Assembly: GCF_023156585.1 (NCBI RefSeq)
Contig: NZ_JALNMI010000003.1
Location: 434,001 to 498,000, forward strand
Direction of reading: 5' to 3'
Length of the DNA: 64,000 nt
DNA from: Subsaxibacter sp. CAU 1640
Lineage (GTDB): Bacteria; Bacteroidota; Bacteroidia; Flavobacteriales; Flavobacteriaceae
Part shown: positions 46,388-55,528 of the stretch, piece by piece
How the letters are laid out: each line of letters starts with the position of its first letter
Numbering within the stretch: the first letter of the stretch is position 1
Notes under the pieces: generated by a model
What the model was told of the DNA's origin: nothing
What the model saw: only the letters and a program-made list of their open reading frames with translations
The model's database searches: none
Made by a program: the position numbers and the translations under genes

Positions 46388-48342
46388 AATACTTTCTTCT
46401 AATTGTCCTGCTTCAACTTTCTATCAAGAGTCAATCTCAAAATGAATTTAATTCACTAGATATGTCTGTAACGAAATCGGATTTAGAGATTAATACCTTT
46501 AGTAAAGATTCTACAGCCAATGCCATCATGTTATTTGAGAGCGGTAAAAGTTATTTGGATAAAAACAATTTCATGTTAAAAACTGAAGTCAGCAAAAAAC
46601 TTAAAATACTTAACCGACAGGGTTTTGGAAAAGCAGAAATCAACATTTACCTCTATAAAAATGGCAGTAAGAAGGAAAAAATTTCAAATATATCGGCCAC
46701 AACCTACAATCTTGAAAACAATTCAGTCACCAAATCTCAACTGGATTTAAAACAAGTATTTGAGGAAAAGTACAATGATAATTATACCATCATAAAGTTT
46801 ACATTTCCCAATCTTAAGGAAAATTCAGTTATAACCTATAGCTATACTTTAGAATCTCCGTTCATGTATAAATACAAAGACTGGTATTTTCAGGATGACA
46901 TTCCAAAACTTTACAGCGAATATAGAGCAAGCATTCCTGCAAATTATGATTACCATATCAAGCTAGTGGGTTTTCTCAAATTAGATGTCAACGATGCCAG
47001 AATCGAAAATAATTGTTTAGAGATCGGTAACGGGGCTTCTGCAGGGTGTGTGAATTACACCTATGCTATGAAAGATATTCCTGCTTTTGTTGAGGAAGAC
47101 TTTATGACTACAAAGTTAAATTACCTGGCAAGGGTAGAGTATGAATTGAAGACTTTTAAGGGATTTGATGGAAGTGTGAACCACTACACCAAATCGTGGA
47201 AGACAGTCGATTCCGAATTAAAGACCGATAAAAATATTGGAAGGCAATTGAGCAGAAATGGAATTGTGAAAGACTTATTGGATGCGTCTATAGTTAATGA
47301 ACCTGATCCTTTAAATAAAGCAAGAGCTATTTACAGTTTTGTTCAGAAGACTTATACTTGGAACAATAAATACGATATCTTTAATGATGTGTCAGTTAAC
47401 AACCTAATCGACACAAAATCTGGCAACGTCTCTGAAATAAATATGCTGTTGCACAATCTTTTGGATGAAAATGGTTTTGACGTTAAACCTGTTTTATTAT
47501 CTACACGAAATAATGGTTTTGTCACAAAAGTTTATCCTGTTCTTTCCGATTTCAATTATTTAATTGTTCAGGCCACAATTGATGGTAATTCCTATTTGTT
47601 AGACGCTACAGATGACTACTTATCATTCGGTGAACTTCCTCCCAGATGTCTTAACCAAGATGGTAGATTATTGGATTTTAGAAATGGAAGTTCTTGGATA
47701 GACATTAAACTTGAAAATACGTATTCTGTGATGTATCGAAGTGATTTAAGCCTGAATATAGATGGAATACTAAAGGGGAATGTAGAGAAAAAATCAACTG
47801 GTTATCAAGCATTACCTTTAAAGAAGGCTTATTTTGAAAACAAACAAGCATACATCGAAGGATTGAACGATAAAACTGAAGACCTATCAATTATGGATTA
47901 TTTCACATCCATTGAAGACAAGACTGATTTTGAATTTAAAGAGAACTTTACTATACAACAAAAAATGGAATTTATAGGTGACAACATATATTTGAATCCT
48001 TTTATCTTTAAATTCTTCGCAGAAAATGTTTTCAAGCTTCAAGAACGCACCTATCCTATCGATTTTGGTTATAAAGACTCATATACCTTTGCAATGAAGT
48101 TAACTATTGATGAAGGCTTAGAGGTTTTAGATCAACCAAAAGAATCAACCTTAAAGCTTCCAAATAACAAAGGGAGCATTATTTTTACTAGCAAAATTGA
48201 AAACAACGTGATGCTTCTATATTTTAAGTTAGCATTTAATGATTCTTTGTACAACCCAGAATATTATTCCTCAATTAAAGAATTTATGGGGAATGCAGTA
48301 GATATTCAAAATAATTCACTTTTAGTACTAAAGAAGAAATAA
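46384..48342 (+). CDS. Exported DUF3857 protein with degenerate transglutaminase-like domain
   Basis: The 652-residue product has a signal peptide ending SQSQ. A DUF3857-type beta-rich N-terminal half (VITYSYTLESPF and DWYFQDDIPKLYSEYRASIP, about 150-185) precedes a transglutaminase-like domain at about 290-415. In that domain the usual catalytic Cys is replaced (SGNVSEIN at 346-353), the His is Tyr (FNYLIV, 390-395), and only the final Asp-containing LDATDDY (406-412) remains, so it should be non-catalytic. The C-terminal part resembles further beta domains. A periplasmic binding or structural role is likely. Its start overlaps the exonuclease stop (ATGA). Confidence 0.8.
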   Translation: MKYFLLIVLLQLSIKSQSQNEFNSLDMSVTKSDLEINTFSKDSTANAIMLFESGKSYLDKNNFMLKTEVSKKLKILNRQGFGKAEINIYLYKNGSKKEKISNISATTYNLENNSVTKSQLDLKQVFEEKYNDNYTIIKFTFPNLKENSVITYSYTLESPFMYKYKDWYFQDDIPKLYSEYRASIPANYDYHIKLVGFLKLDVNDARIENNCLEIGNGASAGCVNYTYAMKDIPAFVEEDFMTTKLNYLARVEYELKTFKGFDGSVNHYTKSWKTVDSELKTDKNIGRQLSRNGIVKDLLDASIVNEPDPLNKARAIYSFVQKTYTWNNKYDIFNDVSVNNLIDTKSGNVSEINMLLHNLLDENGFDVKPVLLSTRNNGFVTKVYPVLSDFNYLIVQATIDGNSYLLDATDDYLSFGELPPRCLNQDGRLLDFRNGSSWIDIKLENTYSVMYRSDLSLNIDGILKGNVEKKSTGYQALPLKKAYFENKQAYIEGLNDKTEDLSIMDYFTSIEDKTDFEFKENFTIQQKMEFIGDNIYLNPFIFKFFAENVFKLQERTYPIDFGYKDSYTFAMKLTIDEGLEVLDQPKESTLKLPNNKGSIIFTSKIENNVMLLYFKLAFNDSLYNPEYYSSIKEFMGNAVDIQNNSLLVLKKK

Positions 48343-48355
48343 ACAATCTTTTTAG

Positions 48356-48363
48356 TACTTTTG
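48356..48363 (+). promoter_or_regulatory. Bacteroidota -7 element abutting the K+ channel gene
   Basis: TACTTTTG fits TAnnTTTG and ends only 3 nt before the ATG at 48367. Transcripts from it would be leaderless or would use a later start. Confidence 0.45.
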
Positions 48364-48366
48364 AGT

Positions 48367-49227
48367 ATGCTCGAGTCTAAAGATAAAAACTGGAAAGCCA
48401 GACTACATGAGATCATCTATGAAGCTGATACTCCTGAAGGCAAGCTGTTTGATATCATCCTATTGATAGCAATCATTGCGAGTATTGCATTGGTAATGCT
48501 CGAAAGCATCAGAGGTTTTGATGTTAAATATCATGATTTTCTCGATACATCAGAATGGATTATAACCATTCTTTTTACACTAGAATATATCGCGAGAATC
48601 ATTTCTGTAAAGCGGCCATGGAAGTATATTTTCAGTTTTTATGGTATCATAGATTTTCTTTCAACAATTCCTAAATATATCTCTATCATATTTGTTGGTA
48701 CGCACGCTTTAGTGGCATTGAGAGCTTTGAGGCTACTTCGAATTTTTAGGATATTGAAATTGGCACGGTATCTAGGCGCTTCAAACATGCTTGCTAATGC
48801 ATTAAGGGCAAGTCGTGCTAAAATATCAGTATTCTTATTTGCAGTGCTCATAGTCTGTATCATTTTTGGCACATTGATGTATCTTGTAGAAGGTGAGGCC
48901 AGTGGTTTTAGCAGTATTCCTGTGAGTGTTTATTGGTGTATTGTAACATTAACAACTGTTGGCTTTGGAGATATAGCTCCGGTTACACCTCTAGGACAGT
49001 TTATTGCAGCCGTTATTATGGTTTTGGGATATGGTATTATCGCCGTACCCACAGGAATTGTTTCTGCTGAATACGCCGCTCAAAAACCAAAAGAAGGCGA
49101 ATTAAAACCTGCTCAACCATTGGTTCATCTTAATTCGCAAGCATGTCCAAGCTGTTCGGCCGAAAGACATAGAGATGATGCCAAATACTGCTACAAATGC
49201 GGTCATTTCCTAGAGGATTATTCATGA
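48367..49227 (+). CDS. Voltage-gated-type potassium channel with C-terminal zinc ribbon
   Basis: From the ATG at 48367 the protein has 286 residues. It has six membrane helices in Kv layout: S4 carries the regular arginines LRALRLLRIFRILKLARY (118-136) and the pore contains the K+ filter TVGFGD (197-202). The C-terminus has a four-cysteine zinc ribbon, CPSC (260-263) and CYKC (275-278), which is not part of the classical channel. An in-frame TTG at 48361 overlaps the promoter box and is unlikely. It may respond to voltage; the zinc ribbon could sense metal or redox state. The miaA gene follows 6 nt later. Confidence 0.9.
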   Translation: MLESKDKNWKARLHEIIYEADTPEGKLFDIILLIAIIASIALVMLESIRGFDVKYHDFLDTSEWIITILFTLEYIARIISVKRPWKYIFSFYGIIDFLSTIPKYISIIFVGTHALVALRALRLLRIFRILKLARYLGASNMLANALRASRAKISVFLFAVLIVCIIFGTLMYLVEGEASGFSSIPVSVYWCIVTLTTVGFGDIAPVTPLGQFIAAVIMVLGYGIIAVPTGIVSAEYAAQKPKEGELKPAQPLVHLNSQACPSCSAERHRDDAKYCYKCGHFLEDYS

Positions 49228-49233
49228 CACTTG

Positions 49234-50151
49234 ATGAAAAAAGAAAAGTATCTCATAAGTATTGTCGGTCCTACAGCTATAGGAAAAACGGCTTTGAGCA
49301 TCAAACTTGCCAATCATTTTAAAACGGAAATCATTTCTGCCGATTCAAGACAGTTTTTCAAAGAAATGTCAATAGGGACTGCGGCTCCTACTTCATCAGA
49401 ATTGTCCGCCGCCAGGCACCATTTTATTCATCACAAATCTGTAAAAGAAGATTATAATGTTGGTGAATTTGAAAGAGATGCCATTGAAAAGCTCAACTAT
49501 TTGTTCAAGGAGCATGATGTTGTGATAATGGTAGGTGGGTCTGGTTTATATGTCGATGCCGTGGTGAATGGTCTTGATGATTTTCCAAATATAGATCCAA
49601 ACATTCGTGAATTTTTGAATCTTCAACTTGAAACGAATGGGCTAGAGTATCTACAGAATAAATTGAAAGAATTAGACCCAATTTCTTATCAAAACACTAC
49701 TATTGATAATCCTCACCGCGTTATCAGAGCGCTCGAAGTTTCCATCGGAACTGGCAAGCCTTATTCTTCTTTTTTAAATCAAAAGAAATCGAACCGAAAC
49801 TTTAACACCATCAGCATTGGATTAGATGCCGATAGACAAACTATTTATAATCGTATCAACTTGCGTGTTGATAAAATGGTGAAGGAAGGGCTTTTAGAAG
49901 AAGTGAAAGCGTTGCTTCCAATGCGGCATTTGAATGCATTGAATACTGTTGGGTACAAAGAATTATTCCATTATTTAAATGGTGAATGTACATTGGAATT
50001 TGCCGTTTCAGAAATAAAGAAGAACTCAAGACGATTTGCAAAACGCCAACTCACATGGTTTAGGAAGAATAAAAATATACTCTGGTTTGATTTTGAAAGT
50101 GATATAAAAAATATCATCAAAGCCATTGAAAATCAAATCGAAAAGGTGTAA
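49234..50151 (+). CDS. miaA: tRNA dimethylallyltransferase MiaA
   Basis: From the ATG at 49234 (MKKEKYLISIVGPTAIGKTALSI) the protein has 305 residues. The P-loop is GPTAIGKT, the prenyl- and tRNA-binding region includes DSRQFFKEMSIGTAAPT, and GGSGLYVDAVVNG, NPHRVIRALEV and the NTVGYKE stretch follow as in MiaA. It adds the dimethylallyl group to A37 of tRNAs reading UNN codons. It is adjacent to the K+ channel gene and ends 104 nt before the cold-shock gene. Confidence 0.95.
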   Translation: MKKEKYLISIVGPTAIGKTALSIKLANHFKTEIISADSRQFFKEMSIGTAAPTSSELSAARHHFIHHKSVKEDYNVGEFERDAIEKLNYLFKEHDVVIMVGGSGLYVDAVVNGLDDFPNIDPNIREFLNLQLETNGLEYLQNKLKELDPISYQNTTIDNPHRVIRALEVSIGTGKPYSSFLNQKKSNRNFNTISIGLDADRQTIYNRINLRVDKMVKEGLLEEVKALLPMRHLNALNTVGYKELFHYLNGECTLEFAVSEIKKNSRRFAKRQLTWFRKNKNILWFDFESDIKNIIKAIENQIEKV

Positions 50152-50220
50152 TACAAATGATTTATTTTACGCCTTTTAGAAAATAAATTTAAAAAACACT
50201 GAATTACAATGAATTAATAC

Positions 50221-50228
50221 TACATTTG
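50221..50228 (+). promoter_or_regulatory. Bacteroidota -7 element of the cold-shock gene
   Basis: TACATTTG fits TAnnTTTG and ends 27 nt before the ATG at 50256. Confidence 0.6.
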
Positions 50229-50255
50229 CAACTAATTAATTTTTTAAATTTTATT

Positions 50256-50447
50256 ATGAGTAAAGGTACCGTAAAGTTCTTCAATGAAACTAAAGGTTTT
50301 GGTTTTATCACTGAAGAAGGAAACAACAAAGAACACTTTGTACACATTTCTGGTTTGATCGATGAGATCCGACAAGGAGATGAAGTAGAGTTCGAATTAA
50401 CCGAAGGTAAAAAAGGATTGAACGCAGTAAACGTAAGAGTTATATAA
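50256..50447 (+). CDS. Cold-shock domain protein (CspA family)
   Basis: From the ATG at 50256 (MSKGTVKFFNETKGFGFI) the protein has 63 residues, with RNP1 KGFGFIT and RNP2 HFVHIS. It is a single five-stranded barrel that binds single-stranded RNA or DNA and acts as an RNA chaperone. A longer frame (start 50226) would run over the promoter region and is rejected. It is a single gene with its own promoter and terminator. Confidence 0.95.
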   Translation: MSKGTVKFFNETKGFGFITEEGNNKEHFVHISGLIDEIRQGDEVEFELTEGKKGLNAVNVRVI

Positions 50448-50474
50448 TACTTCCGCTTAAACTTTTTAAAAGAA

Positions 50475-50499
50475 AAAGCCTATCAGTTCGATAGGCTTT
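50475..50499 (+). terminator. Terminator after the cold-shock gene
   Basis: AAAGCCTATC (50475-50484) pairs perfectly with GATAGGCTTT (50490-50499) around a 5-nt loop. A-rich sequence precedes it; only a few pyrimidines (CTT) follow. Confidence 0.85.
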
Positions 50500-50536
50500 C
50501 TTATTTCCAGTCATTTCTAAACTGAAAATATATTTT

Positions 50537-51247
50537 TTATGCTTTTTGATTGACAACCAATCTAAAACCTTCACCATGAATGTTGAGAATCTCTACATTC
50601 TCATCAAGTTTTAGATATTTACGCAGTTTGGCAATATAAACATCCATACTTCTGGATGTAAAGTAATTGTCATCTCTCCATATTTTAGTCAAAGCCAACT
50701 CACGTGGCATCAAGTCATTTTCATGAAGAGCCAATAATCGCAACAATTCGTTTTCTTTTGGAGACAATTTTACAGGTTCTTTGTCCTTGTATTGTAAAAA
50801 TCTCAATTTTGAATTCAATTCAAAGCCACCAATTTTGAATTCGGTCTGTTTGCTATCTGCTACGACATCTGTTGCTTTACGTTGCATGATAGCCTTGATT
50901 TTCATCAATAAAACCTCACTATCAAACGGTTTGTTCAAATAATCGTCCGCCCCTACCTTATATCCTTTCAATACGTCTTCTTTCATTGCTTTTGCAGTAA
51001 GAAAAATGATTGGCACATCAGCATTTTTCTCCCTGATTTCTTTAGCGAGGGTAAACCCATCTTTATAAGGCATCATAACGTCTAAAATACATAGATCGTA
51101 ATCGTCTTTTTTAAACTTTTCAAAACCCTCCATACCATTCTTTGCATGAACAACTTCGTAGTCATTCATTGCAAGATAGTCCTTTAAAACGGTTCCGAAA
51201 TTTGGATCGTCCTCAACTAATAGAATCTTTTTGTTTTGTTCTTCCAT
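50537..51247 (-). CDS. OmpR-family response regulator
   Basis: The 236-residue protein has a receiver domain with LLVEDDPNFG, the phosphorylation site D56 in CILDVMMPYKDGF and the conserved K in NKPFDSE. A winged-helix DNA-binding domain at about 130-230 follows (KLSPKENELLRLLALHEN and SMDVYIAKLRKYL). It is the partner of the histidine kinase directly upstream (2-nt gap). Targets are not visible. Confidence 0.93.
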   Translation of the reverse strand: MEEQNKKILLVEDDPNFGTVLKDYLAMNDYEVVHAKNGMEGFEKFKKDDYDLCILDVMMPYKDGFTLAKEIREKNADVPIIFLTAKAMKEDVLKGYKVGADDYLNKPFDSEVLLMKIKAIMQRKATDVVADSKQTEFKIGGFELNSKLRFLQYKDKEPVKLSPKENELLRLLALHENDLMPRELALTKIWRDDNYFTSRSMDVYIAKLRKYLKLDENVEILNIHGEGFRLVVNQKA

Positions 51248-51249
51248 AA

Positions 51250-52824
51250 TTATGATATTAATGGTAGCTTAATTGTAAAGGTACTACCTTTTCCTTTTTC
51301 ACTTTCTACTGATATATGTCCTTGGTGGTCTTCGACTATACGTTTTACATAAGCCAATCCCAAACCGTGTCCTTTTATATTATGTACATTTCCAGTATGC
51401 TCTCTATAGAATTTTTCGAACACCTTTTTCTGTACCTGTTTTGACATTCCGTTACCTTGATCGGAAATCTTTAATAAAATGTTGGTTCCTACAAGCTCTG
51501 TAAAAACATCTATTTTTGGTGCGTTATCAGAGTACTTAATGGCATTGTCTAAAATGTTAACAATAACATTCGTAAAATGAGTTTCATTTGCCAACACTGA
51601 TGACTTTTCAGCATCCAAATGCGTTTTAATATAACCTTGTCGATCTTCAACTATCAACTCGACGTGAGTGATGGCGTCATGAATTAAATCATGCAACTTC
51701 ACCCTTTCTTTACTGATATTCAACTCGTTCTTCTCAAGCTTCGAAATACGTAGCACGTTTTCAACTTGTGCATGCATACGCTTATTCTCGTCTTTAATCA
51801 TATTTAAGTATCGCATCACTTTCTCTTGGTCATTGATGATTTTTGGATTTTTTATCGAATCCAAAGCCAAGTTAATTGTTGCAATGGGTGTCTTAAACTC
51901 ATGCGTCATATTATTGATAAAGTCAGACTTAATCTGCGAGATTTGTCGTTGCTGAATCAATTGATGAATGGCACTACCAAAGGCAAAAATGATAATAGAC
52001 GTAAAAACTATTGATAAAATGGTCATCCCCAAAATATTCCGAAACAAGAACTTATTTCTATCAGGGAAATTAACGTACAATCTATAAGTGCTTTCGTTGT
52101 TGTTATCCAGAAAAAGAGGAACACCATAAGTGGAGCCCTTAATCATTTCAAAGTTGTTCGATTGCACCTTTGTTGCTAAATCCTTATCATAAATTGCAAA
52201 TTCGAATTCTGTATCAATACCATCATCGTGCAACTGCCTTTTGAGCATATTTTCAACATCTTCTATCGAAACCCTTTTATAAATTGGGTAATTTTTAAAT
52301 TGATCTCTGTATGTAGTTTCAAAACGTTTCTTATCAAGTTCTGATAACTTACTAAATTCAAAAACTTTCTTTTCCGAAGGAATATTTAAATTTCCTTCGA
52401 TAGGATTTCGATTGTAAATGGTGGTTTCTCGCTGACTGGATGTTCTACTGATACTTACGCTGTCTAAACCAATGTCAAGGAACAAAGATGGTACTTTATA
52501 ACTTTCCTCTAGAATTCCGTTTCTGTAAATAATTGTTTGATTTTGGGATGGATCTTCAGTGATAATGCGCAACTCACTAAAAGCTGTGGAATCTGCAACG
52601 GCTCCACTGGCAATAAGTCTATACATTTTTTCAGAAAACCTCTTGAATTCCTTGTCTTCAATAGCATCAGAAACAAAACTCAAAGAACGTTTGGCGTTGA
52701 GTGTGAATTGATTTTTTTCGTTTTGTAAGCTATTGTTAATGAAATATACTTGAACGAAAATTATACCAATGAGGGATAGACTCATTAACACAATCAACAT
52801 AATGAAAAGCTTTTTGCCCATCAT
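51250..52824 (-). CDS. Sensor histidine kinase
   Basis: The 524-residue protein has an N-terminal membrane helix (about 5-27), a periplasmic sensor region of about 220 residues without a family I recognise, a second helix (about 270-292, ILGMTILSIVFTSIIIFAF) and the kinase core. The phospho-acceptor His is in NMTHEFKTPIATIN, with the N-box NILDNAIKYSDN, G1 DQGNGMS and G2 GHGLGLAYVKRI. No clear HAMP domain separates the second helix and the kinase. It phosphorylates the regulator encoded 2 nt downstream. The start has two adjacent ATGs. Confidence 0.93.
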   Translation of the reverse strand: MMGKKLFIMLIVLMSLSLIGIIFVQVYFINNSLQNEKNQFTLNAKRSLSFVSDAIEDKEFKRFSEKMYRLIASGAVADSTAFSELRIITEDPSQNQTIIYRNGILEESYKVPSLFLDIGLDSVSISRTSSQRETTIYNRNPIEGNLNIPSEKKVFEFSKLSELDKKRFETTYRDQFKNYPIYKRVSIEDVENMLKRQLHDDGIDTEFEFAIYDKDLATKVQSNNFEMIKGSTYGVPLFLDNNNESTYRLYVNFPDRNKFLFRNILGMTILSIVFTSIIIFAFGSAIHQLIQQRQISQIKSDFINNMTHEFKTPIATINLALDSIKNPKIINDQEKVMRYLNMIKDENKRMHAQVENVLRISKLEKNELNISKERVKLHDLIHDAITHVELIVEDRQGYIKTHLDAEKSSVLANETHFTNVIVNILDNAIKYSDNAPKIDVFTELVGTNILLKISDQGNGMSKQVQKKVFEKFYREHTGNVHNIKGHGLGLAYVKRIVEDHQGHISVESEKGKGSTFTIKLPLIS

Positions 52825-52891
52825 TCAAATTTAAGATTTTAACATTTACCATTAGATGCCTTTAACCTTACCTTAACAAAAATGTTAACAG

Positions 52892-53485
52892 CTAGAATTT
52901 GCTTATCTTTTCCAGTATTTGTCTATGTATAGCTATTACTTGTTTTTTGGTGTTTTCTAAATATTCATTAACAATCACAAAGTCTGATTTTTTGATTTTC
53001 TCTTCATCTGGCATTTGATTATTGACGATATCAAGAACTTTCTTTTTGGTTGTATTATCTCGATTCATTACCCGAGTCATTTTATCATCAAGACTCGCCG
53101 TAACTGTAACGATATAATCATAATCTGATTCTTTCTTATGCTCAAAAATTATTGCAGCCTCTTTAATAACATATTTAGAATCTTGTTTTTTCATCCAACG
53201 AATGAAGTCTTTGCCTACCTTCGGATGCACAATGGCATTCATTTGATTCAGCAAATTAGTGTCATTGAAAATCTTTGAAGCGATGAAAGGTCTGTTCAAT
53301 TGGTTTTCTAGATATGCATCGTCTCCAAATAATGCAATCAGCTTACGTCTGATTACTTTTGAAGTATTCATAAGTCGTTTAGCCTCTTTATCGGCTATAT
53401 AGATAGGAACACCCATATCTTCAAACATCCTTGCGACCGTAGTCTTACCGCTGCCAATACCGCCTGTCAATCCTACAACTATCAT
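52892..53485 (-). CDS. coaE: Dephospho-CoA kinase
   Basis: The 197-residue protein has the P-loop GLTGGIGSGKTTVARMF at residues 5-21, YIADKEAKRLM, HPKVGKDF and the DDKMTRVMNRD lid region, as in CoaE. It phosphorylates dephospho-CoA in the last step of CoA synthesis. Its ATG overlaps the stop of the YbbR-like gene by 4 nt (ATGA). Confidence 0.94.
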   Translation of the reverse strand: MIVVGLTGGIGSGKTTVARMFEDMGVPIYIADKEAKRLMNTSKVIRRKLIALFGDDAYLENQLNRPFIASKIFNDTNLLNQMNAIVHPKVGKDFIRWMKKQDSKYVIKEAAIIFEHKKESDYDYIVTVTASLDDKMTRVMNRDNTTKKKVLDIVNNQMPDEEKIKKSDFVIVNEYLENTKKQVIAIHRQILEKISKF

Positions 53486-54450
53486 TCGATTATGATAAAT
53501 TCAATTTTATTTTGTTTCATTCTGGTACTCTTGACAAGCTTTGGCTTTTGAACCAATTGAGGTATCATGAAGGTTTTGTCGGTATTTTTCACATTTGAAT
53601 AATCACATACCACTTTGAAATCCAAAGCTTTTATTTTTTTATAATCTTCCAGACTTACGTAATATGCCACAGTAACTGTTTTTGGAAAATAATTGATTTT
53701 GATATTGCTGGGCATATTCTCAAAGGTCACTGGAACCTCAAAGGTACCTTCTGTAAATTTTTGAACGGAACCAGACACATTGACCTTTGATTGGCTCAAC
53801 TTTACATTCTTTAATTCCTTGTCGAGCGTTAAATTAACTATTGCGCTGATCGGCTTGTTTACATCGTTAAGCTTTAACTTGGTTGCCATCACCCTGGAAA
53901 TTTTTTCGACAGACTTCTTCGGCCCAATAACCTTAATGGAGTCTGGCTCAAGTTTAAGGCTATCCAATAAATCGTAACCTGATTCGTACGATATTTCCGT
54001 ATCCAATTTTACAGGCACGGTTTTGACGGTCATAACTTCATAAGGAAAATTTAATGAATCTGGTTGAATGGATAGCACTTCTATTTTTGAGCCAAGTTGG
54101 TTCTCTATTTTGGACCTACCTTTTTTAGTATCATATGAATATAATAATCCTTGTTCTTTAACTTCTTTGTTAAAGTCTACAATCAAATTATGTCTGTAAA
54201 AATTTTGAGCCAACAAGCTAAAACCATATGCTTTCACTTTTACCTTAACGATAGAATCGAAATCGGTAGAAATACTGTGCTGTTCTGGAACGTTGGTATA
54301 AGACACATGAAAAGTTACGATTTCAGTATATGATTTTGACAGTTTTACAATCACTAAAAACAAAAAAGATAACAGCAAAAAAAAACTAAAAACATTGAGT
54401 TTTTTGCTTTTAATAGATTTAAACAATTTTGACTTTAATTTAGTAACCAT
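53482..54450 (-). CDS. YbbR/CdaR-like domain membrane-anchored protein
   Basis: From the ATG at 54450 (MVTKLKSKLFKS) the protein has 322 residues. One membrane helix lies near residue 21-42 (LNVFSFFLLLSFLFLVIVKL) and the rest is extracytoplasmic. Repeated YbbR-type beta modules are visible (VKAYGFSLLAQNF and onward; IKVIGPKKSVEKISRV; SKVNVSGSVQKF). YbbR/CdaR proteins in Firmicutes regulate the diadenylate cyclase CdaA, but no cdaA is next to it here. A TTG at 54456 is less likely as a start. It sits in an operon with the glycosyltransferase upstream (11-nt overlap) and coaE downstream. Confidence 0.8.
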   Translation of the reverse strand: MVTKLKSKLFKSIKSKKLNVFSFFLLLSFLFLVIVKLSKSYTEIVTFHVSYTNVPEQHSISTDFDSIVKVKVKAYGFSLLAQNFYRHNLIVDFNKEVKEQGLLYSYDTKKGRSKIENQLGSKIEVLSIQPDSLNFPYEVMTVKTVPVKLDTEISYESGYDLLDSLKLEPDSIKVIGPKKSVEKISRVMATKLKLNDVNKPISAIVNLTLDKELKNVKLSQSKVNVSGSVQKFTEGTFEVPVTFENMPSNIKINYFPKTVTVAYYVSLEDYKKIKALDFKVVCDYSNVKNTDKTFMIPQLVQKPKLVKSTRMKQNKIEFIIIE

Positions 54451-55453
54451 TTTCAAAAAATAAACTTGGAAAGAGTGCTTCAGGTGATTTTTTGACTAAT
54501 TTAAGTTTTAAAGTTGACTTTAAAAACCCATAACCATAACCGAAAAATTGAATAAAAATTGCGAATATGCATTGTATGGCAATAAAAAAACTTTTAGTTG
54601 ATATTAATGCCGCCACAAATACCGCCACAAAATAAAATGAAAATAACAAAAACAGCCACTTTATCTGGAAGATTAAAAGTGTTAATGACACTAAAAATAA
54701 AAGACTGAAGACAGTTGGGAACCAATATGTGATTTTAGTGGTTTCAGGATGCCAAAAATTTAAAATTGGACGCACCGAACCAAATTTAAAAACTTGTCTG
54801 TAGAATGTTGACCAAGAAATTCTACGCTTATGATACACAAAAGCATCTTTAAACAAAACCGTTTTATAACCAAGTTTGTTCAATCTTATTGCCAAATCTG
54901 GATCTTCACCGGGATGAATACTTCCAAATCCACCAGAATCTTCAAAAGCTCTTTTTGATATGCCCATGTTAAAACTTCTTGGTTGAAAATTCTTTTGCTT
55001 CTTATTCCCTCCTCTAATTCCACCTGTTGTAATAAATGACGTCATGGCAAAATTTATTGCCTTCTGTAGATTTGAAAAGGATTCATGTGCAGCATCAGGA
55101 CCTCCAAAACAATCAACATAATTTTCTTGAAGATTTTCTTTAACAACGTCTAAATAATTTTCAGTCAACAAGCAATCAGAATCCAAGATGATGTAATAGT
55201 TGCCTTTAGCTTGTCTCATCCCAAAATTTCTAGAATCACCAGGCCCTGAATTGTCTTTGAAAAAATATTTGATGTTTAGATTTGTCTTAAACAAATCAAT
55301 TATTTTATCGCATTTAATGTCAGAACCATCCTCTACAATAATGATTTCAATACCTTCAGCTCCCTTTAAAATTGTAAAACTATTCAAAAGTTCCTGAACC
55401 TCATCAGGTCTATTAAATACTGGAATTATAAACGAAAAAGTCAAAGCATTCAT
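54440..55453 (-). CDS. Family 2 glycosyltransferase with C-terminal membrane segments
   Basis: From the ATG at 55453 the protein has 337 residues. The GT-A fold opens with FSFIIPVFNRPDEVQELLNS. The nucleotide-sugar metal site is the DxD-type LDSDC, and the acceptor-side GEDPDLAIRLNKLGY follows. Two membrane helices lie near the C-terminus (about 250-310). It probably builds an envelope polysaccharide or lipid-linked sugar. It is the first gene of the operon with YbbR and coaE. An in-frame TTG at 55462 is unlikely. Confidence 0.88.
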   Translation of the reverse strand: MNALTFSFIIPVFNRPDEVQELLNSFTILKGAEGIEIIIVEDGSDIKCDKIIDLFKTNLNIKYFFKDNSGPGDSRNFGMRQAKGNYYIILDSDCLLTENYLDVVKENLQENYVDCFGGPDAAHESFSNLQKAINFAMTSFITTGGIRGGNKKQKNFQPRSFNMGISKRAFEDSGGFGSIHPGEDPDLAIRLNKLGYKTVLFKDAFVYHKRRISWSTFYRQVFKFGSVRPILNFWHPETTKITYWFPTVFSLLFLVSLTLLIFQIKWLFLLFSFYFVAVFVAALISTKSFFIAIQCIFAIFIQFFGYGYGFLKSTLKLKLVKKSPEALFPSLFFENGY

Positions 55454-55480
55454 ACCATACAAAGGTAACTAAAGAAAACA

Positions 55481-55506
55481 CAAAAGCCACCATATGGTGG
55501 CTTTTG
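55481..55506 (-). terminator. Perfect 26-bp palindrome, terminator of the first T9SS gene
   Basis: CAAAAGCCACCA and TGGTGGCTTTTG, with TA between, form a perfect palindrome. It lies 22 nt past the stop of the T9SS gene and 27 nt before the glycosyltransferase gene on the minus strand. Confidence 0.8.
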
Positions 55507-55528
55507 AAAATTTAGTCTATGTTAAAAT

